Positions 12,093 through 60,057 are shown, counted from the first letter of the stretch. The stretch: DNA of 64,000 nt from Henricia sp. BOLD:AAB3569 (GCA_037783545.1 JBBELK010000525.1:1674001-1738000), one strand, 5' to 3'. The notes: a model not told the origin generated them from the sequence alone. Program-made: numbers and translations.

Positions 12093-12245
12093 ATAGACTG
12101 CTAAAGTGTGACGTCAGTTGCCACGGTAACTGGGTCTAGACATTCACTGGTAATCTGAAACGTCCATTGGAAAATAGTTCACTGGTTTTAGTGTAGACCC
12201 AGTAACCATGGCAACACACAAAGGGTGACATTTTCACTTTAGTCC
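12093..12245. mobile_element. ATAGACTGC hairpin family, copy 1
   Basis: Arms contain AAGTGTGACGTCAGTTGCCA. Related to 15784-15952 and 45405-45574. The right terminus is diverged. Confidence 0.65.
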
Positions 12246-12652
12246 TCTATATACAATATACATGTCTATTAAAATTCATATCAGATATGCCCGCTAACTC
12301 AAAACCGCATTTACTTTACGAAAGCTCAAATCTACATTTCTGAATGACAGCCACACACAAATGAACATCTGAAAAAAGTGTCACAAAAATGTTAGAACAC
12401 GTTTTTGTAACTTGGCATAGAATAAAGTATGTGCTTAAGACTTTTAAGCCAAGCATTGCGGAGCTAGTCTTCTTTGCAAATCGAAGCCTACTCGGTACAC
12501 ACTCGGAGCATAATGGATTTGCTAAATTACGAGTAAAAATACCCAAAGTACGCCCACATGTACAATACATACACACTGTGAAAGGGGCTTTAGCAAAAAA
12601 GCGGAGTACCGACATACCAGTCAAAATTAATTAATATGAGTTGACATGAGAT

Positions 12653-13099
12653 TTAAAGGCAGTACACATGATTGGTATCTCGCAGAATCAGAAATGTTCA
12701 CACATTTACACATAACTTACACAATATAAACACGATGACGACAGAAAACTTCCCCTGAAACGGTTGTCTGAAGTGCTATAGTCTTTGAGAAATGAGCAAA
12801 ACAATTATTTTTCGTCTCCCGAGACGTAAATTAATTTCGCCCCAAAACTACCTCGCCCTGCATATATGGACCACTTCGCCCTGAAGCACTTTATCCAAAG
12901 GCCATTTCGCCCCCAAACCACTTCGTCCAAACACTACTTCGCCCAATTGCCACTTTGCCTTAAAACAACCTCTTTTTTACTGTTAGACGAAGTATGGAGC
13001 TGAATTTTGCTCAGGTTGATTTTAATCATGCATACCTCCAATCACACCCGGGGATAAAACTATTTGTAGCAGTTTACCAATCATGTATACTATCTTTAA
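12653..13099. mobile_element. TTAA-flanked hairpin with TTCGCCC core, copy 1
   Basis: TTAA is at both ends. Termini read AAAGGCAGTACACATGATTG and the inverse ACCAATCATGTATACTATCT. The centre is a degenerate tandem of CACTTCGCCC units. Copies at 22652-23152 and 47820-48288 (see those). Confidence 0.8.
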
Positions 13100-13289
13100 G
13101 CACAATTGCTAAGCAGCATATTCTGCAAAGTAGTGCTGTAAAGTTGAGCAACAAATTATAACCATTTCATTATGCCAATTCTACACAGATGGGTGAATGG
13201 AAGACAAACACATTTTTTAACAGCTTACAATTTGTGAATTATATACACCTCCAGAGAATGCAGTAATAGCCAGTGTGCAGTATAGAGTC

Positions 13290-14250
13290 TTTGCACAGGA
13301 GCCATCTTGGGGGCAATCACAGTATCACAGACCATTCACGTGTTTGAACGGTTCAATGTGTCCCCTGAATCAGTTCTACAGGGTGTCCCAGAAAAAAACG
13401 GAACAGTTAGTAAAATCGTGATTGTGGGGGAAACCAAATATCACAACCATGTAAAATTGGTTTTGCTAGATGTGCCAGAGCATAAGCTTCATTTTCATAC
13501 CAATTTCATGTTGGTACAGTTCCGGATGGCTGCACAATTATTGTTTGACTGAGGTGAGGTAAAAAGACAATTGCCGCATGTTTCAATGATACTTTTGATA
13601 ATTCCTGAGAATGGTACTTTTTGAAGGGACACGGCGACCAGAGTAACGAAGGGCAAAAGCATTTCTGACTGCTGCAAGGCTTCCAAGTCGTGCATATTCA
13701 GTCACCACAAATGACCTTTGCTGATAAGTTAACTGCACCATGTTGTGAAATGACCAGCAGAGAGCCCATGGCAAATTTTGTATGCCTGTGCTTATGTAAT
13801 CAGTCAAAAAGCCCATTCTGCAGAGGATTATACAATGAAATTCACAATCAGAAAACATGCGGCAATTGTCATTTCACCGCACCTCAGTTAAACAATTATT
13901 GTGCAGCCATCCGGAACTGGATTAACTTGCAATTGGTATGAAGTTATAGCTTGTGCATCTGGCAAAACCAAATTTTTATGGCTATGGTATTCGTTTTCCC
14001 CACAATCACGATTTTTCTAACAGTTCCGTTTTTTCTGGGACACCCTGTAGAGAGTGCAGACTGTCGATCGGAAAAGTGGCAGTTACGTATGCGTTCCAAA
14101 CCTCGATCTGAACACGAGGCTTAGAATGCATAAGTAGTCTCCCATCTTTCCAATCAGTAGCTTGCATTCTATGGAACCGATTCAGGGGGCATGATTGAAA
14201 TGTTCAAATGCGTGAATACGGTCTATTGTGCGTCATGCACCAGTGTGCGT
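13290..14250. mobile_element. Older hairpin element split by a mariner-like insertion
   Basis: The arms at 13311-13378 and 14170-14240 are inverted copies (TTCAATGTGTCCCCTGAATC against its complement). They are separated by the 669-bp insertion listed next. Confidence 0.65.
13379..14047 (-). mobile_element. Mariner-like non-autonomous element
   Basis: The termini CAGGGTGTCCCAGAAAAAA are perfectly inverted over about 13 bp and imperfectly far beyond, and TA flanks both sides (13377-13378, 14048-14049). A minus-strand frame (13858-13583) contains VQLTYQQRSFVVTEYARLGS and VPSKSTILRNYQK. These resemble the N-terminal helix-turn-helix (DUF4817-like) of invertebrate mariner-type transposases. The DDE catalytic part is absent. 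Confidence 0.8.
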
Positions 14251-14953
14251 TTTGTGAATCTACTGTAACACCATCTGAAGCCTGATCGATTTTAGGGCAG
14301 TGTTTTATCGCCAATTTTGAAATGGGTTTCAGGTGCCCCTTACAGTTCAAAACAGTCCCTCGAACGATGGGTACTATACATTGTTCGAGGGACTCTAATT
14401 TAGTAAACTACACTTTACTAAAGTCATCGTGTACTTGTTCTACGATTGCTGAAAAATTACCAGTTGACCACAATAGAGTCAGCAACCCATGATACACTGT
14501 TTAAGAATGTGCTACTTTTCTCTGGAGTAGGTGGGATACAAGACACGTGGACATTTTATGCCCTCTAATTTTTACCAAGATAATTTAGTTTATTTACAAG
14601 TCAAATTCTGGTGATGGCAAACTGCAATAATTCATTTGCCGTCACTCGCCATGAAACTTAGCTCTTTTAAGAAATTATAATTGCATGATTATGATTAATT
14701 TCATTATAGATTCTTGAATTTGCATACAAGGAATTTAGTGCCAAATTTGGCAATTTTTTGTTCTCTACGTGCACAGACATTAACTTGCATTAGCCTTTTT
14801 GAAGTATGGCGGACACAATGGGAAGGCGCACTTTGATTTGGCTATGAATTCAAGGTAAATGAAAAATAACCGCAATTTTTACTTTGCACTTATTCATTTT
14901 GTTTATGATTCTGTCTCTTACAACAGATAAATAGCGTTTTTGGTAAATGTGTT
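14251..14953. other. Intergenic, nothing recognised
   Basis: AT-rich. One short inverted pair at about 14355-14395 (CCCTCGAACGAT against TTGTTCGAGGG). Confidence 0.5.
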
Positions 14954-15350
14954 TGTTTTCAATACTGGAGAGACCTTTTCCTCCAGGATTATATCTCTGT
15001 ACAATGTCATTCATCTTCCCCCAATGGATCTAAGTACATGTAGATAACTTCAGCTAAAGAACTACAACGAATAGTGCCACAACATACCTTCCTGAAAGCC
15101 CTGTGTGCAAATTTCCAATATACCGTTTGTAACAAGGACACAAAAAAAGTCACAAAGTATGTGTCCTATGTTACATACGTTAAATAGGAAATTTGTACAC
15201 AGTTTTTAGAAAGGTATGTTGTTGCACTATTTGTTGCTGAAGTTATCTTCTTAGATCTGTCTTAAGATATTTCTTTTGTTTTGAGAGAAGATAACTGGCA
15301 TTGCACAGAGTTATGATCCTAGTAAAAAAGTCTCTCCAGTATTGAAAACA
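14954..15350. mobile_element. TGTTTTCAATACTGG hairpin family, copy 1
   Basis: The ends TGTTTTCAATACTGGAGAGA and their complement bound a palindrome whose inner arms (GTGCAAATTTCCAATATACC) resemble the GTCTTTCCACA family. The second copy at 39108-39546 is nearly identical, but about 40 bp longer. Confidence 0.85.
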
Positions 15351-15783
15351 GACTTAAATACATTTTTACAAAAAAAATCATACTCAAATAAAATTGCGCC
15401 CTCTCCTTTTGTTCCGCTATACTTTAAGAAGACTAATTATTACGATAAATATAAACACAGACAAACGTTAGGGATGCAAGCAATGGGTGAATTTTATCGT
15501 GTCTCTAATAAATTCTACTTTTTGTCATCAATCAGTTATTCGATTGTCTGCATCGGCAGACAATGACTGACGTGACCGGCACGCGACCGACAAAAACGCG
15601 ATGACTTTTTCACTAAAATTTGTAGTGCGCACACACAAGACATGATAGACGATTACATAATTTTTTGCTACAAAATGATACCCTGAGAACTACCAAATAC
15701 ATTATGTACACTACAAAAAGGTATATATACATGTGTATTGCGATAAAAACCGATATGGAACAAACACAAAACAAAATGCTTCA

Positions 15784-15952
15784 ATAGACAGCCGAAGTGT
15801 GACATGGGTTGCCATGGTAATTGGCTCTAAACATTATGGCTGTCGGAAAAAGTACCATTGCAAAAGCACAGGGGCACGGTTTAGTGATTTTTAGTGTAGA
15901 GCCATTGCCTAGGCAACTAACAAAAGATGACGTATTCACTTCGGCAGTCTAT
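15784..15952. mobile_element. ATAGACTGCCGAAGTG hairpin family, copy 2
   Basis: Ends ATAGACAGCCGAAGTG and CACTTCGGCAGTCTAT. Body shared, in reverse order, with 45405-45574. Confidence 0.8.
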
Positions 15953-16024
15953 TGGAATGCATAGTTCCGAGATTGCCCAGTTAACTCCACCCCTTAGGTA
16001 CTGTTACTATGTGCTCGCAAAAAA

Positions 16025-16094
16025 ATGGCGACACAACGTACAAAGCAACTGGACTCGGCATGGAAAGCACAGATTCATTGGAGAAAACTCAAAG
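16025..16094 (+). CDS. Weak candidate first exon
   Basis: An ATGGCG start with an A-rich upstream context opens 23 codons (MATQRTKQLDSAWKAQIHWR...) and ends at AAAG|GTATTT, a usable donor. CCAAT-type words lie around 16345. I do not recognise the protein and found no matching downstream exon, so this may be chance. Confidence 0.18.
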
Positions 16095-17086
16095 GTATTT
16101 ATGTTTTAGGGTCGACAGTTACCGTAGCACACACTGAGCGAAGGGCTAGTAATGCAGGAATGCCATATATTCCTAAAGATGCGCTTTCTTACCTTTGTCT
16201 TTGAACAGCGAATCTCCCAACATTGAAACCAAAATTCACCCAAATCACTGCATACAACATGTACAAACTGTATATGGGCAGAAAATCGCGTGATTGTTGT
16301 GATGCAATGCACTTTGACCTATGTGGGCGCTGTATGCTAGCTCTGTTGTGATTGGTCGGCGGGTTCGGCTTGATTGACAGGTCGGAACTATGCATTTCCC
16401 AAACAAGCAGAAAAGGTACATGTATGTAGAAGTAATGCTTTGGGTACAATATGCAGAATTCTTATTCCAGGGGGAGGGGGAGTCCGAGTTTCTGCAATGG
16501 TATAGTACACTAGACAGATACACAGCTGGGATGGGAACAACAAACTAGTCCAATGGAAGCACACACAAACTAACCAATCACAGGGATGCCAGTTGTTACC
16601 ATGGTTACAATAAATGGAAACCGTGTATTGTAATACATTTTCAGGACCTTTGGCCAATTTCACACACAAGTTGAATTTTGCGGTATGAAAGCTGATTATA
16701 GCAATGGTATTCCCTTGCAGTGAAATTGGCCTTATATCTTGTGAGAAAAAACATGTTCATTCCACATTAGGTTGCTCCAATTTCGTTTGCTGTTTTTACA
16801 AATATCAATGACAAAAATTGATAGGGAAGTAAAAACATTGGTCAGATTTATTTTTCCTTTAGAGGGAAAATTATCTTTCAGTTCCTTATTCAGAAAATCC
16901 GGACAAGTAATGATAAATAAATTGTAAAAAAAAAAAAAAAAATAATGAAATTGGAACAAACTTACATTTACAACCATCCAAACCTACAAAATCCTTAATG
17001 CGGGGGGATAACGCACACACACCAAATTGGATCAGATAGACATTTCAAATTAGTATTTTGCAGGTAACCTATGCACTACGACTGGT
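16095..17086. other. Intergenic, nothing firm
   Basis: Several overlapping minus-strand open frames at 16106-16669 show no family resemblance and look like chance. A polyA stretch lies at about 16926-16942. TTTATT at 16847-16852 (AATAAA on minus) could be a distal SEC14L1 poly(A) signal; this is weak. Confidence 0.35.
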
Positions 17087-17327
17087 GCCCTGAATTCTTC
17101 ACTTTCAAATAGAGGTGCAGTTTAGAAAGTCCACATACTATGCCGATGTTGTTACGTGGTGCATGCCATTGCCTAGCAACAAACAGTCTGGTTACTTTAT
17201 GCCATTCTCTTCAACAGTGAACACAGTATTGATTCTGTTCTTTACACATGCTGCATGCACCCGGTGACATTACATAGTAAAACAAATTTAGTCTGGTCAA
17301 GTGGATACTAACTGTGCATGTAAAGGT
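17087..17327. repeat. ~240-bp dispersed repeat, copy 1
   Basis: Recurs inverted at 24853-25090 (GTGGTGCATGCCATTGCCTA, TAACCAGACTG-type words). No coding potential. Confidence 0.7.
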
Positions 17328-17390
17328 ATGTCAGTGGAAACATGCAAAAGGCTAATTCTCGAAATGGGGGATATTTGGAAACATGGTGGG

Positions 17391-17600
17391 GCCCAACAGA
17401 GATGCCAACATTGCAATATGAAAAACAGTAATTTGCCACAGGCCACCCGCTTTGAACACGAAATTTTATAACGTAACACCCAAGCCCTATTTAAACCCCG
17501 CATTTGCAGCTATACATTCTAGAATTAAGTCACAGTACTGATCATCATTGGCTGAAACAATTGTACAAATTACGCCTAAATGTTGGCATCTCTGGCACAG
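17391..17600. repeat. Short-armed inverted repeat
   Basis: AGAGATGCCAACA (17398) pairs with TGTTGGCATCTCT (17581). It lies in the probable SEC14L1 3' untranslated or downstream region. Confidence 0.5.
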
Positions 17601-17754
17601 TATTCCTTGTATACACAGACGATGACGTGAAAACTCCGACGTGCCTTTTGCGAATGACTATCGCCGGTTGACATCTATCGCGAGAAAAAACGACGTTTGT
17701 TTTGTGGTCCTGTTGAGGTTGTTTAAAGAGCTAAGAATCATGGCATTGTGATTG

Positions 17755-54037
<36,283 letters not shown>

Positions 54038-54910
54038 CTTTCCACCTGCAGCGCGCTCAACGGCGCTTCGCGACCAGAGGCAGGGCCAGGCGACCGGTAC
54101 GGTGGACCGTAGCAAACTTTAGAAACACATATCTCAAAATCAAAACATGGTGAAGCAACTATGTCTCGCGATTACGATGCTTATACACGGAATAACATGC
54201 AAAACCACGATGAGTCCAAAAACTATCTCTTTCCACCCAAAAATGTCGAGAAAAATTGCGATCGTTCACCCAACATGTACGCGAATGTGACACAGGCATC
54301 GACAATGCATGCAATGTGTATTTACATTACGTGCACGTGTACCAACTCGCGATCGGCGCGCAAATTTCGTAGTGTGTGGGAAGTACGGGGTACCAGCTTC
54401 CAGTTGCCAGCTGTTATATGCAAATTTTTATTTATTTATATATGACGTTACAAAAGTTTAACAACAAGAGTGCGTTGCCCTTTTCTTGTTTACATGTGTT
54501 GTTAAAGGTCATTACACCATTTGTTCTGACCTATCTGAATAGAGCGGTACCAAATGCCCCATTAAATTGTTCCGACCAGGTTGATATCTTTTTAGACTGT
54601 TGTTAAAAAAATGAGCGTGCACAATAAACACACGTACGACTATGGATAAAATTTATCAAATGTCTGTAGCCTGCTGCATGTTGCTTCATGAACTAATCAA
54701 AAACATTATTTTGCGAATGATATCCTTTCTGCTGACTTGTATGATTTTTATTCCAACGTACACAGGTACAAGAAGAGCAACAAGACAGCCCCTTTAAATT
54801 TCTCTTATATGACTGTAGAGGGCGCACTTGTACTCCCTCATGTGCAAGTTGTGGAGTAAAAACATGCATGCCTTCGATGCTTGCCGTGCCAGTGAACTGC
54901 CGACAACAAA
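54038..54910. promoter_or_regulatory. Shared intergenic region SEC14L1 / TEFM
   Basis: 873 bp separate the two divergent start codons. The SEC14L1-proximal half is CpG-rich (for example AGCGCGCTCAACGGCGCTTC from 54049), and the TEFM-proximal part is AT-rich. It must hold both 5' untranslated regions unless distant 5' exons exist. Confidence 0.5.
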
Positions 54911-54958
54911 ATGTCTATCTTTACCACATTCTGTCGTCGCTTATACTTCGAAAAACAG
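54911..54958 (+). CDS. TEFM: TEFM coding exon 1 (presequence)
   Basis: 16 codons ending CAG|GTATAG. Arg-containing and lacking acids until Glu14, as for a mitochondrial targeting peptide. Confidence 0.6.
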
Positions 54959-57900
54959 GTATAGGGAATCTTCCAACTGTCTTATGGAAGAAGGAAGGAA
55001 CATTGGGCCGGGAAAGAATTCTTACAAAGTGTTAAAGTTTAGGCCTGGCTTAAAAGTTCTGAAATAAAAGAAGTTTAGGCTACCTAGGCAATGCCATGAG
55101 CAGATGAATACAGAATAGGCCCTACATTTTTCCTAAATTTGCATGATTTAAATTGAAAAGTTGATAATTAATATTTTTCTTTAAAAGACTTATTAAGCAA
55201 GAGTAAGTGCAGATTTGATAGAAAAACGGTGCTGTAATTTACATTGTCTCTCTAATTGTACTTTGCAGGTTTTAGAGTCATCAGGTCTACGCTTCTTGAG
55301 AAAATTTTGCAACGGCACCCTCAATGACCTAGTGCCCTCAGAAAAGCCACGACCGAATGCCGCAACAGACATTAACGGCATACACTCGTACTCCAAAGAA
55401 GACAGCTTAAAAGTTGTCCATTTTGTCAACACAGCTGATGAGGTCGATTTCTCTGAAGTGAAGCATATTTCATCAAAGTTGGCATCGCGTATTGTGTCAC
55501 ATCGAGAGGCTAATGGGCCTTTTGAAAGACTAAGAGACCTGATGGTTGTGCCGGGAATAGGACAGCTAACTCTGCATAGGATATGCAGAGGAATCCTGAA
55601 ACCAGCTCTACGGGTGGATAATGTCAGGAAGATTTCTAAAACAATGGCAGGGGTTGAACAAACTGGTATAGCTCCTAGTAAAATAGAGGTATACAAATCA
55701 TTTATCTCTTTGGCAGTTGTTCTCAAGGGCTGGTACAAAATGCCCAATAGACTGGCTATTAAGCTTGTGAAAAGCCTAGTCTGGCCGGCCCAGGCCATCA
55801 GGCCTGGTATCTTGTTAAAGACAGATTACATGATTGGAAAACTTTTAAAAACGGGAACAACAGCATTACATAATGTTGGTAAACTGCCTTGTAGAAATTG
55901 CAGCCACATTGATGCACAAAACCTGAAAAATCCATGCATTGTTTTTGTGTTGAATGAATGGTAATTTAAAAAGCACCTTCAGTTGGCAATTGTTCACCTG
56001 CTGCACCTGAAACATCCCTTTGTTTTCTACACATGGCTCTATTGTTCTAGCTCTCCCTTTGGAAAATTTTGTTTGAATCTTATATTTGTGTGAGCAGTAT
56101 AGATTTTCACATAAATCATTTACTTTGCTCAGAGTTGGTTGCATAAACATGCAACACAGAGAGACAAGTTGGGTTTTTAGGGATACCTGAGGAACTATGC
56201 CACTGTGCCTCATAGCTTAGCTAGTATAGCATCTGCCTGGAGAGTCAGAGGTCTTGGGGGAAACCTGAGGGAGTATACCACTGCTTCATAGCTCAGCTGG
56301 TAGAGCATCTGCCCAGAGAGTCGGAGGTCTTGGGGGAACCTGAATGAGTATACCACTGTGCCTCATAGCTGCAGCTGGTAGAGCATCTGCCCAGTGAGTC
56401 AGAGGTCTTGGGGGGGAAAACCTGAGGGAGTATACCACTGTGCCTCATAGCTCAGCTGGTAGAGCATCTACCCAGTGAGTCAGAGGTCTTGGAGGAAACC
56501 TGAGGGAGTATACCACTTTGCCTCATAACTCAGCTGGTAGAGCATCTGCCCAGTGAGTCAGATCTTGGGAGTATACTACTGTGCTTCATAGTTCAACTGG
56601 TAGAGCATTTGCCCGATGTGTCGGAGGTCTCGGGAGAAAACCTGAGGAAGTATATACCACTGTGCCTCATAGTTCAGCTGGTAGAGAATCTGCCCGGTGT
56701 GTCGGAGGTCTCGAATTTGAATCACAATGAAGACTTGGTGATTTTTCCTTGCATTCTGTGTTTATTTACATAATTTTCAAGTTTAATTGGAACCCTACTA
56801 TAGATGTGATTTATATTGAAATAATAGATGGTACATGAAGAACATAGACCTCATGATTTGAACCTATGACCTCCGAAAAGATGCTCTTCCAGCTGAGCTA
56901 TGAGGCACATACTGGTACGGTGGTATACTCCCTCAGGTTTTCCCTACAAACCCACTTTTTCTCTCGGTGTTGCATGGGTGTGCAACTGACCAAAATAACA
57001 AATTCATTTTCAAATCGATGAAATGTGGCATGGTATTATGTTGAATTATTATATTTTCTTTTCCCCCAAGTCTTTGAAGGACATAGTCGCAGTAGACATT
57101 GGTTTGAGACACCTAGGCTGGGTTTACATGACAAGAAACAGGGAGGTTTGGCAATGGAGAGTGAAGGACATCGTTGGCATTAGCCCAGGCAGGTGGGACC
57201 CTCCAGCTTACCACAAAGTGGTGAGAACTAGTCCACGATTCTTTAGATATTGAACATAAACCTATACCTTGGAATTACACATTCTAATTCAAAAATTTGC
57301 TTTCTCCGTTAGTAGTACAATTATAACCGAATATTCAAAAATGTGGTTTTACGTCCCAATCCTACTTTTTAAGGAAATACGTGTATCAATGGTAAAATCT
57401 GCCAGTTACGGAAGTTGTAGATTAAAGGCAACTCCTGGCACAGTATATCATTTTTGACGAATTTCAGGAACAGCAGCATTACATAACTAAAAATTTGTGT
57501 AGTGTTGAAATTGTAGAAATTTCAGCCACAATACTAAGAAAACCTTTAAAATCCGTGCATGGTTTTGTGTTAAATAAATGGTGAAAAATCATTTGCAATT
57601 TTTAATTTTTTTAAAAGCACCTTTAGTTGGCAATTTATCCCACAAAAGTACAATTTTACACGGGAAAAAAAATCATGTGGTGTTTGTTACCATTGCTATT
57701 AACACTTTTAGTCAGGATTTTCTTGTCTAGTCATGAGTACATTTGTAAACTTTTGGGTCACTGCAAATGATGTATTGGGCTTTAAAAAGATGCAACCTAT
57801 TAAACATCTCCCCAATGAATATTTCAAAAATATAAAGTATTACTCATAATCCGTAATTCTAGTTGGCGTATTTTTCTTGGCAAAAAATTTATATTTCTTG

Positions 57901-58437
57901 TCGATTTTTAATTGTGAATGCAGATAAACAACCTCGTTTTGAGGAAATGACCGCAACTTTGCAAATAAAGGCATGTTGTTTGCATTTTTTCAGATCACAG
58001 ACACTTTAGCCGAGATGCCCAAACCAGACCTATACGTAATGGAGCATCAGTCGTACACCAACACCAACAAAAACACCTTCCAGACGCTTCTCTACCAGCG
58101 CGCACTGCAATCAATGCTATACGCTACCTTGAACGCCGACCTGGAAGACACCGGTACCCCGCGTGTGGTCTCCATGCCCCAGACCCAGATTGGTCGTCAT
58201 TTTGCGTTGCAGGTCCGGGGCACGCGCATGAGTGGGCAGGACGTTGTCGTGAAGTTAATTCGCGAGGAGATGGAACGGTACGGTGATGACGACTCTGATC
58301 TATCGGCAAGGCTAAGCAGGGATGATGCGGATATGTTTGGTAGTGCAACGAAACATGAGAAAGAACATTTGACCAACTGTTTGCTCCTTGCCATAGCGTT
58401 CTATGACCTAATAGTAGACAAAAGTGGAAAAAGCTAG
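54911..58437 (+). CDS. TEFM: Mitochondrial transcription elongation factor (complete, 4 exons)
   Basis: Join 54911-54958, 55269-55688, 57071-57220, 57994-58437: 353 aa plus stop (human about 360), all introns phase 0. TEFM binds POLRMT and mtDNA/RNA to give processive transcription in mitochondria. The N terminus MSIFTTFCRRLYFEKQ looks like a presequence. About residues 55-135 hold a ComEA-type helix-hairpin-helix unit (VDFSEVKHISSKLASRIVSH, then VVPGIGQLTLHRI). From 160 a RuvC/RNase H-like fold starts VAVDIGLRHLGWVYM, continues with DLYVMEHQS, and ends with LLLAIAFYDLIVD. Asp165 and Glu223 of the nuclease motifs are present, and Asn334 stands where a third acid is expected. Exon 1 is the least certain part: an in-frame stop at 54893 supports its ATG. 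Confidence 0.93.
55269..55688 (+). CDS. TEFM: TEFM coding exon 2 (HhH)
   Basis: The acceptor TACTTTGCAG precedes it and the donor GAG|GTATAC follows. 140 codons carry the helix-hairpin-helix region. Confidence 0.92.
55815..56000. repeat. AT-rich dispersed repeat fragment
   Basis: TTAAAGACAGATTACATGAT start and ATCCATGCATTGTTTTTGTG body. Relatives at 27150-27735, 31370-31615 and 57430-57790. In TEFM intron 2. Confidence 0.55.
56195..56725 (+). repeat. Tandem tRNA-like array, 7 units
   Basis: Plus-strand units GCCTCATAGCTCAGCTGGTA...GAGGTCTTGGGGGAAACCTG, with markers at 56211, 56287, 56364, 56445, 56524, 56587 and 56668. The last unit runs into a degenerate B box (TCTCGAATTTGAATC). In TEFM intron 2, same sense as TEFM. 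Confidence 0.85.
56836..56945 (-). repeat. Single inverted tRNA-like unit
   Basis: One unit in the opposite orientation to the neighbouring array, with GGTTCAAATCATGAGGTC as B-box region. In TEFM intron 2. Confidence 0.7.
57071..57220 (+). CDS. TEFM: TEFM coding exon 3
   Basis: The acceptor TTTTCCCCCAAG precedes it and the donor GTG|GTGAGA follows. 50 codons, first strands of the RNase H-like fold. Confidence 0.92.
57430..57790. repeat. AT-rich dispersed repeat
   Basis: Shares ATCATGTGGTGTTTGTTACC and GTCACTGCAAATGATGTATT with 27600-27715. In TEFM intron 3. Confidence 0.6.
57994..58437 (+). CDS. TEFM: TEFM coding exon 4 (C terminus)
   Basis: The acceptor GCATTTTTTCAG precedes it. 147 codons, then TAG. 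Remaining RNase H-like fold. Confidence 0.94.
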   Translation: MTDTLAEMPKPDLYVMEHQSYTNTNKNTFQTLLYQRALQSMLYATLNADLEDTGTPRVVSMPQTQIGRHFALQVRGTRMSGQDVVVKLIREEMERYGDDDSDLSARLSRDDADMFGSATKHEKEHLTNCLLLAIAFYDLIVDKSGKS

Positions 58438-59981
58438 CGTTTGTTCATATCGTTTCTTTGGAAGGAGGCTTCTGTGAGTCAAATCATAATTCAAGTCTCT
58501 TTCTCGTTTCAGAGAGATTTTGCCAAGACAATAGCCAAAATGTGTGGTAAATTTAACAGACTGACAAATAAGATGAGCAATTGGGAACTGGAGTGATGTC
58601 TGTCATCTGTTGGGCATGTTCTTTTCAGTCAAGCTTTTTTTTTTCAGCGTATCTATCTATAAACAGAGTAAAGGGAGGTTTTGACTGCCCATTTAGCCAA
58701 CCCCCCACCCCTCCCCTCCCCAAAAATTCCTGGATCCGCACCTGGTTATATACAACCTCTAGACAGTCCAAAAGAATTTGGAAATGCTAAGAGTCCATTT
58801 ATGCATGGGTATATGCCCCGTTTATTGAGTTACACACTGCCAGCTGTCGACTGGTACACTCCTGTAACGAGGTACCTGGATCGCCCACGCGTACCCCAGG
58901 GTTAATGGAAGAGAAAACACTCGCAAAAGGTTGCATGGGATATGTAGTTTTTATTAAAACTTGAAAAATTACAGCCTTATTCCTATTTTCAGTTGACATG
59001 TTTTTATTTTTATTTTATATGTACAACTCGTCAAAAGTCTCCCACTTGCCAACTTATAAGTTTCAACACCGACAAAGGACAAAAACACTATGAATATGGC
59101 TGCTTGGTGATGAAACTTTTAATAAAAATACATGCTTATGTTAATTATTAATCTAGAAAGGTAGGTAGAAAGCATACAAATAAGGAATCCTCACCGATAT
59201 GCAACATGGGAAAATGTAAACGTGCTGTTTCACTTTGTGACTTGCTTGATGGTTTTTCTATGTCATGTTTCTAAAGTTAATACATTATATTGAAATAAAC
59301 TCTGATTTGTGACAGAATTTGAGTTTTTGCATTTGCATATTTGAACAGATTTTGTTACAAAATTTACACTGATGATGACACTGGCTGTTATATCAGTTGT
59401 CAAAAATATACTCTTTCCCCTCTAAAAATGAAACAATTTTCTTAATTATCCACTTCGCGGCGGCTAGGCATTTTCCAATTTATTCCCCTGGAGCGGGAGA
59501 CTGCACTAGCAGTTTTGGTTATGCAGTATGTATACATGTGTGTCTCTGGGGCTAGAGACTTGATGACTAGTTTCTATTTCAAGTTGTAAATCAATCTTAT
59601 TTCCCAAGTCCAGTCACAAGTCATTTTCTCCAGAGTCAAGTCACAGGTCAAAAACTGACTTAACCCCAAGCCAACAAGATAAGAGACCAGCTCTGCCCTG
59701 GTAGTACTGACCCATGGGCTATAATTTTGTATAACCGCCCCCAAGACACTCACACCCGTCACAAAGTGGTTAAACTATCAATTCCTGGTCAGAACAGTGA
59801 ACTTGTGGACATCAAACTAATAATGCAGCCTGAATCCACACAGTATTCTCATTGAGTCTTCTGTGATCGGTGCATCCAATTACTGCATGCAAAAGACAGT
59901 TAAACTATGGTCACTTTCTGCACTATACTGCTTTTGACCACGCAGTGTCAGTCATTTTTCCCCCACATATAGTCATCTTTG
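58438..59981. other. TEFM / COX19 convergent 3' region
   Basis: AATAAA at 59294-59299 on the plus strand and AATAAA at 59484-59479 on the minus strand could end the two transcripts about 180 bp apart. The latter lies in a short repeat also found at 1608-1692, so it is weak. No other gene seen. Confidence 0.4.
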
Positions 59982-60057
59982 CTAGCTGCTCTGTTGTGTT
60001 CTTGTGTCCATGTCGCGGAATCCGAGTTTACTTAAAGGCTCTTTTGTCATCAGATCT
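59982..60057 (-). CDS. COX19: COX19 coding exon 3
   Basis: Acceptor CCTTTTCAG. Encodes [18 protein letters not shown] and the tail to TAG at 59984-59982. Confidence 0.93.

Noticed and set aside
13583..13858. Intact transposase gene
   Set aside because: Only the N-terminal DNA-binding part is present; no DDE domain fits in the 669-bp element.
55215..55268. Upstream extension of TEFM exon 2 to its open-frame ATG
   Set aside because: A clear acceptor (TACTTTGCAG) lies at 55268, and the extension is not TEFM-like.
55193..55798. 201-codon minus-strand open frame
   Set aside because: Antisense shadow of TEFM exon 2.
59574..59762. Minus-strand frame near COX19 as a possible exon
   Set aside because: No junction joins it to COX19 in frame, and the protein is already complete at 59982.
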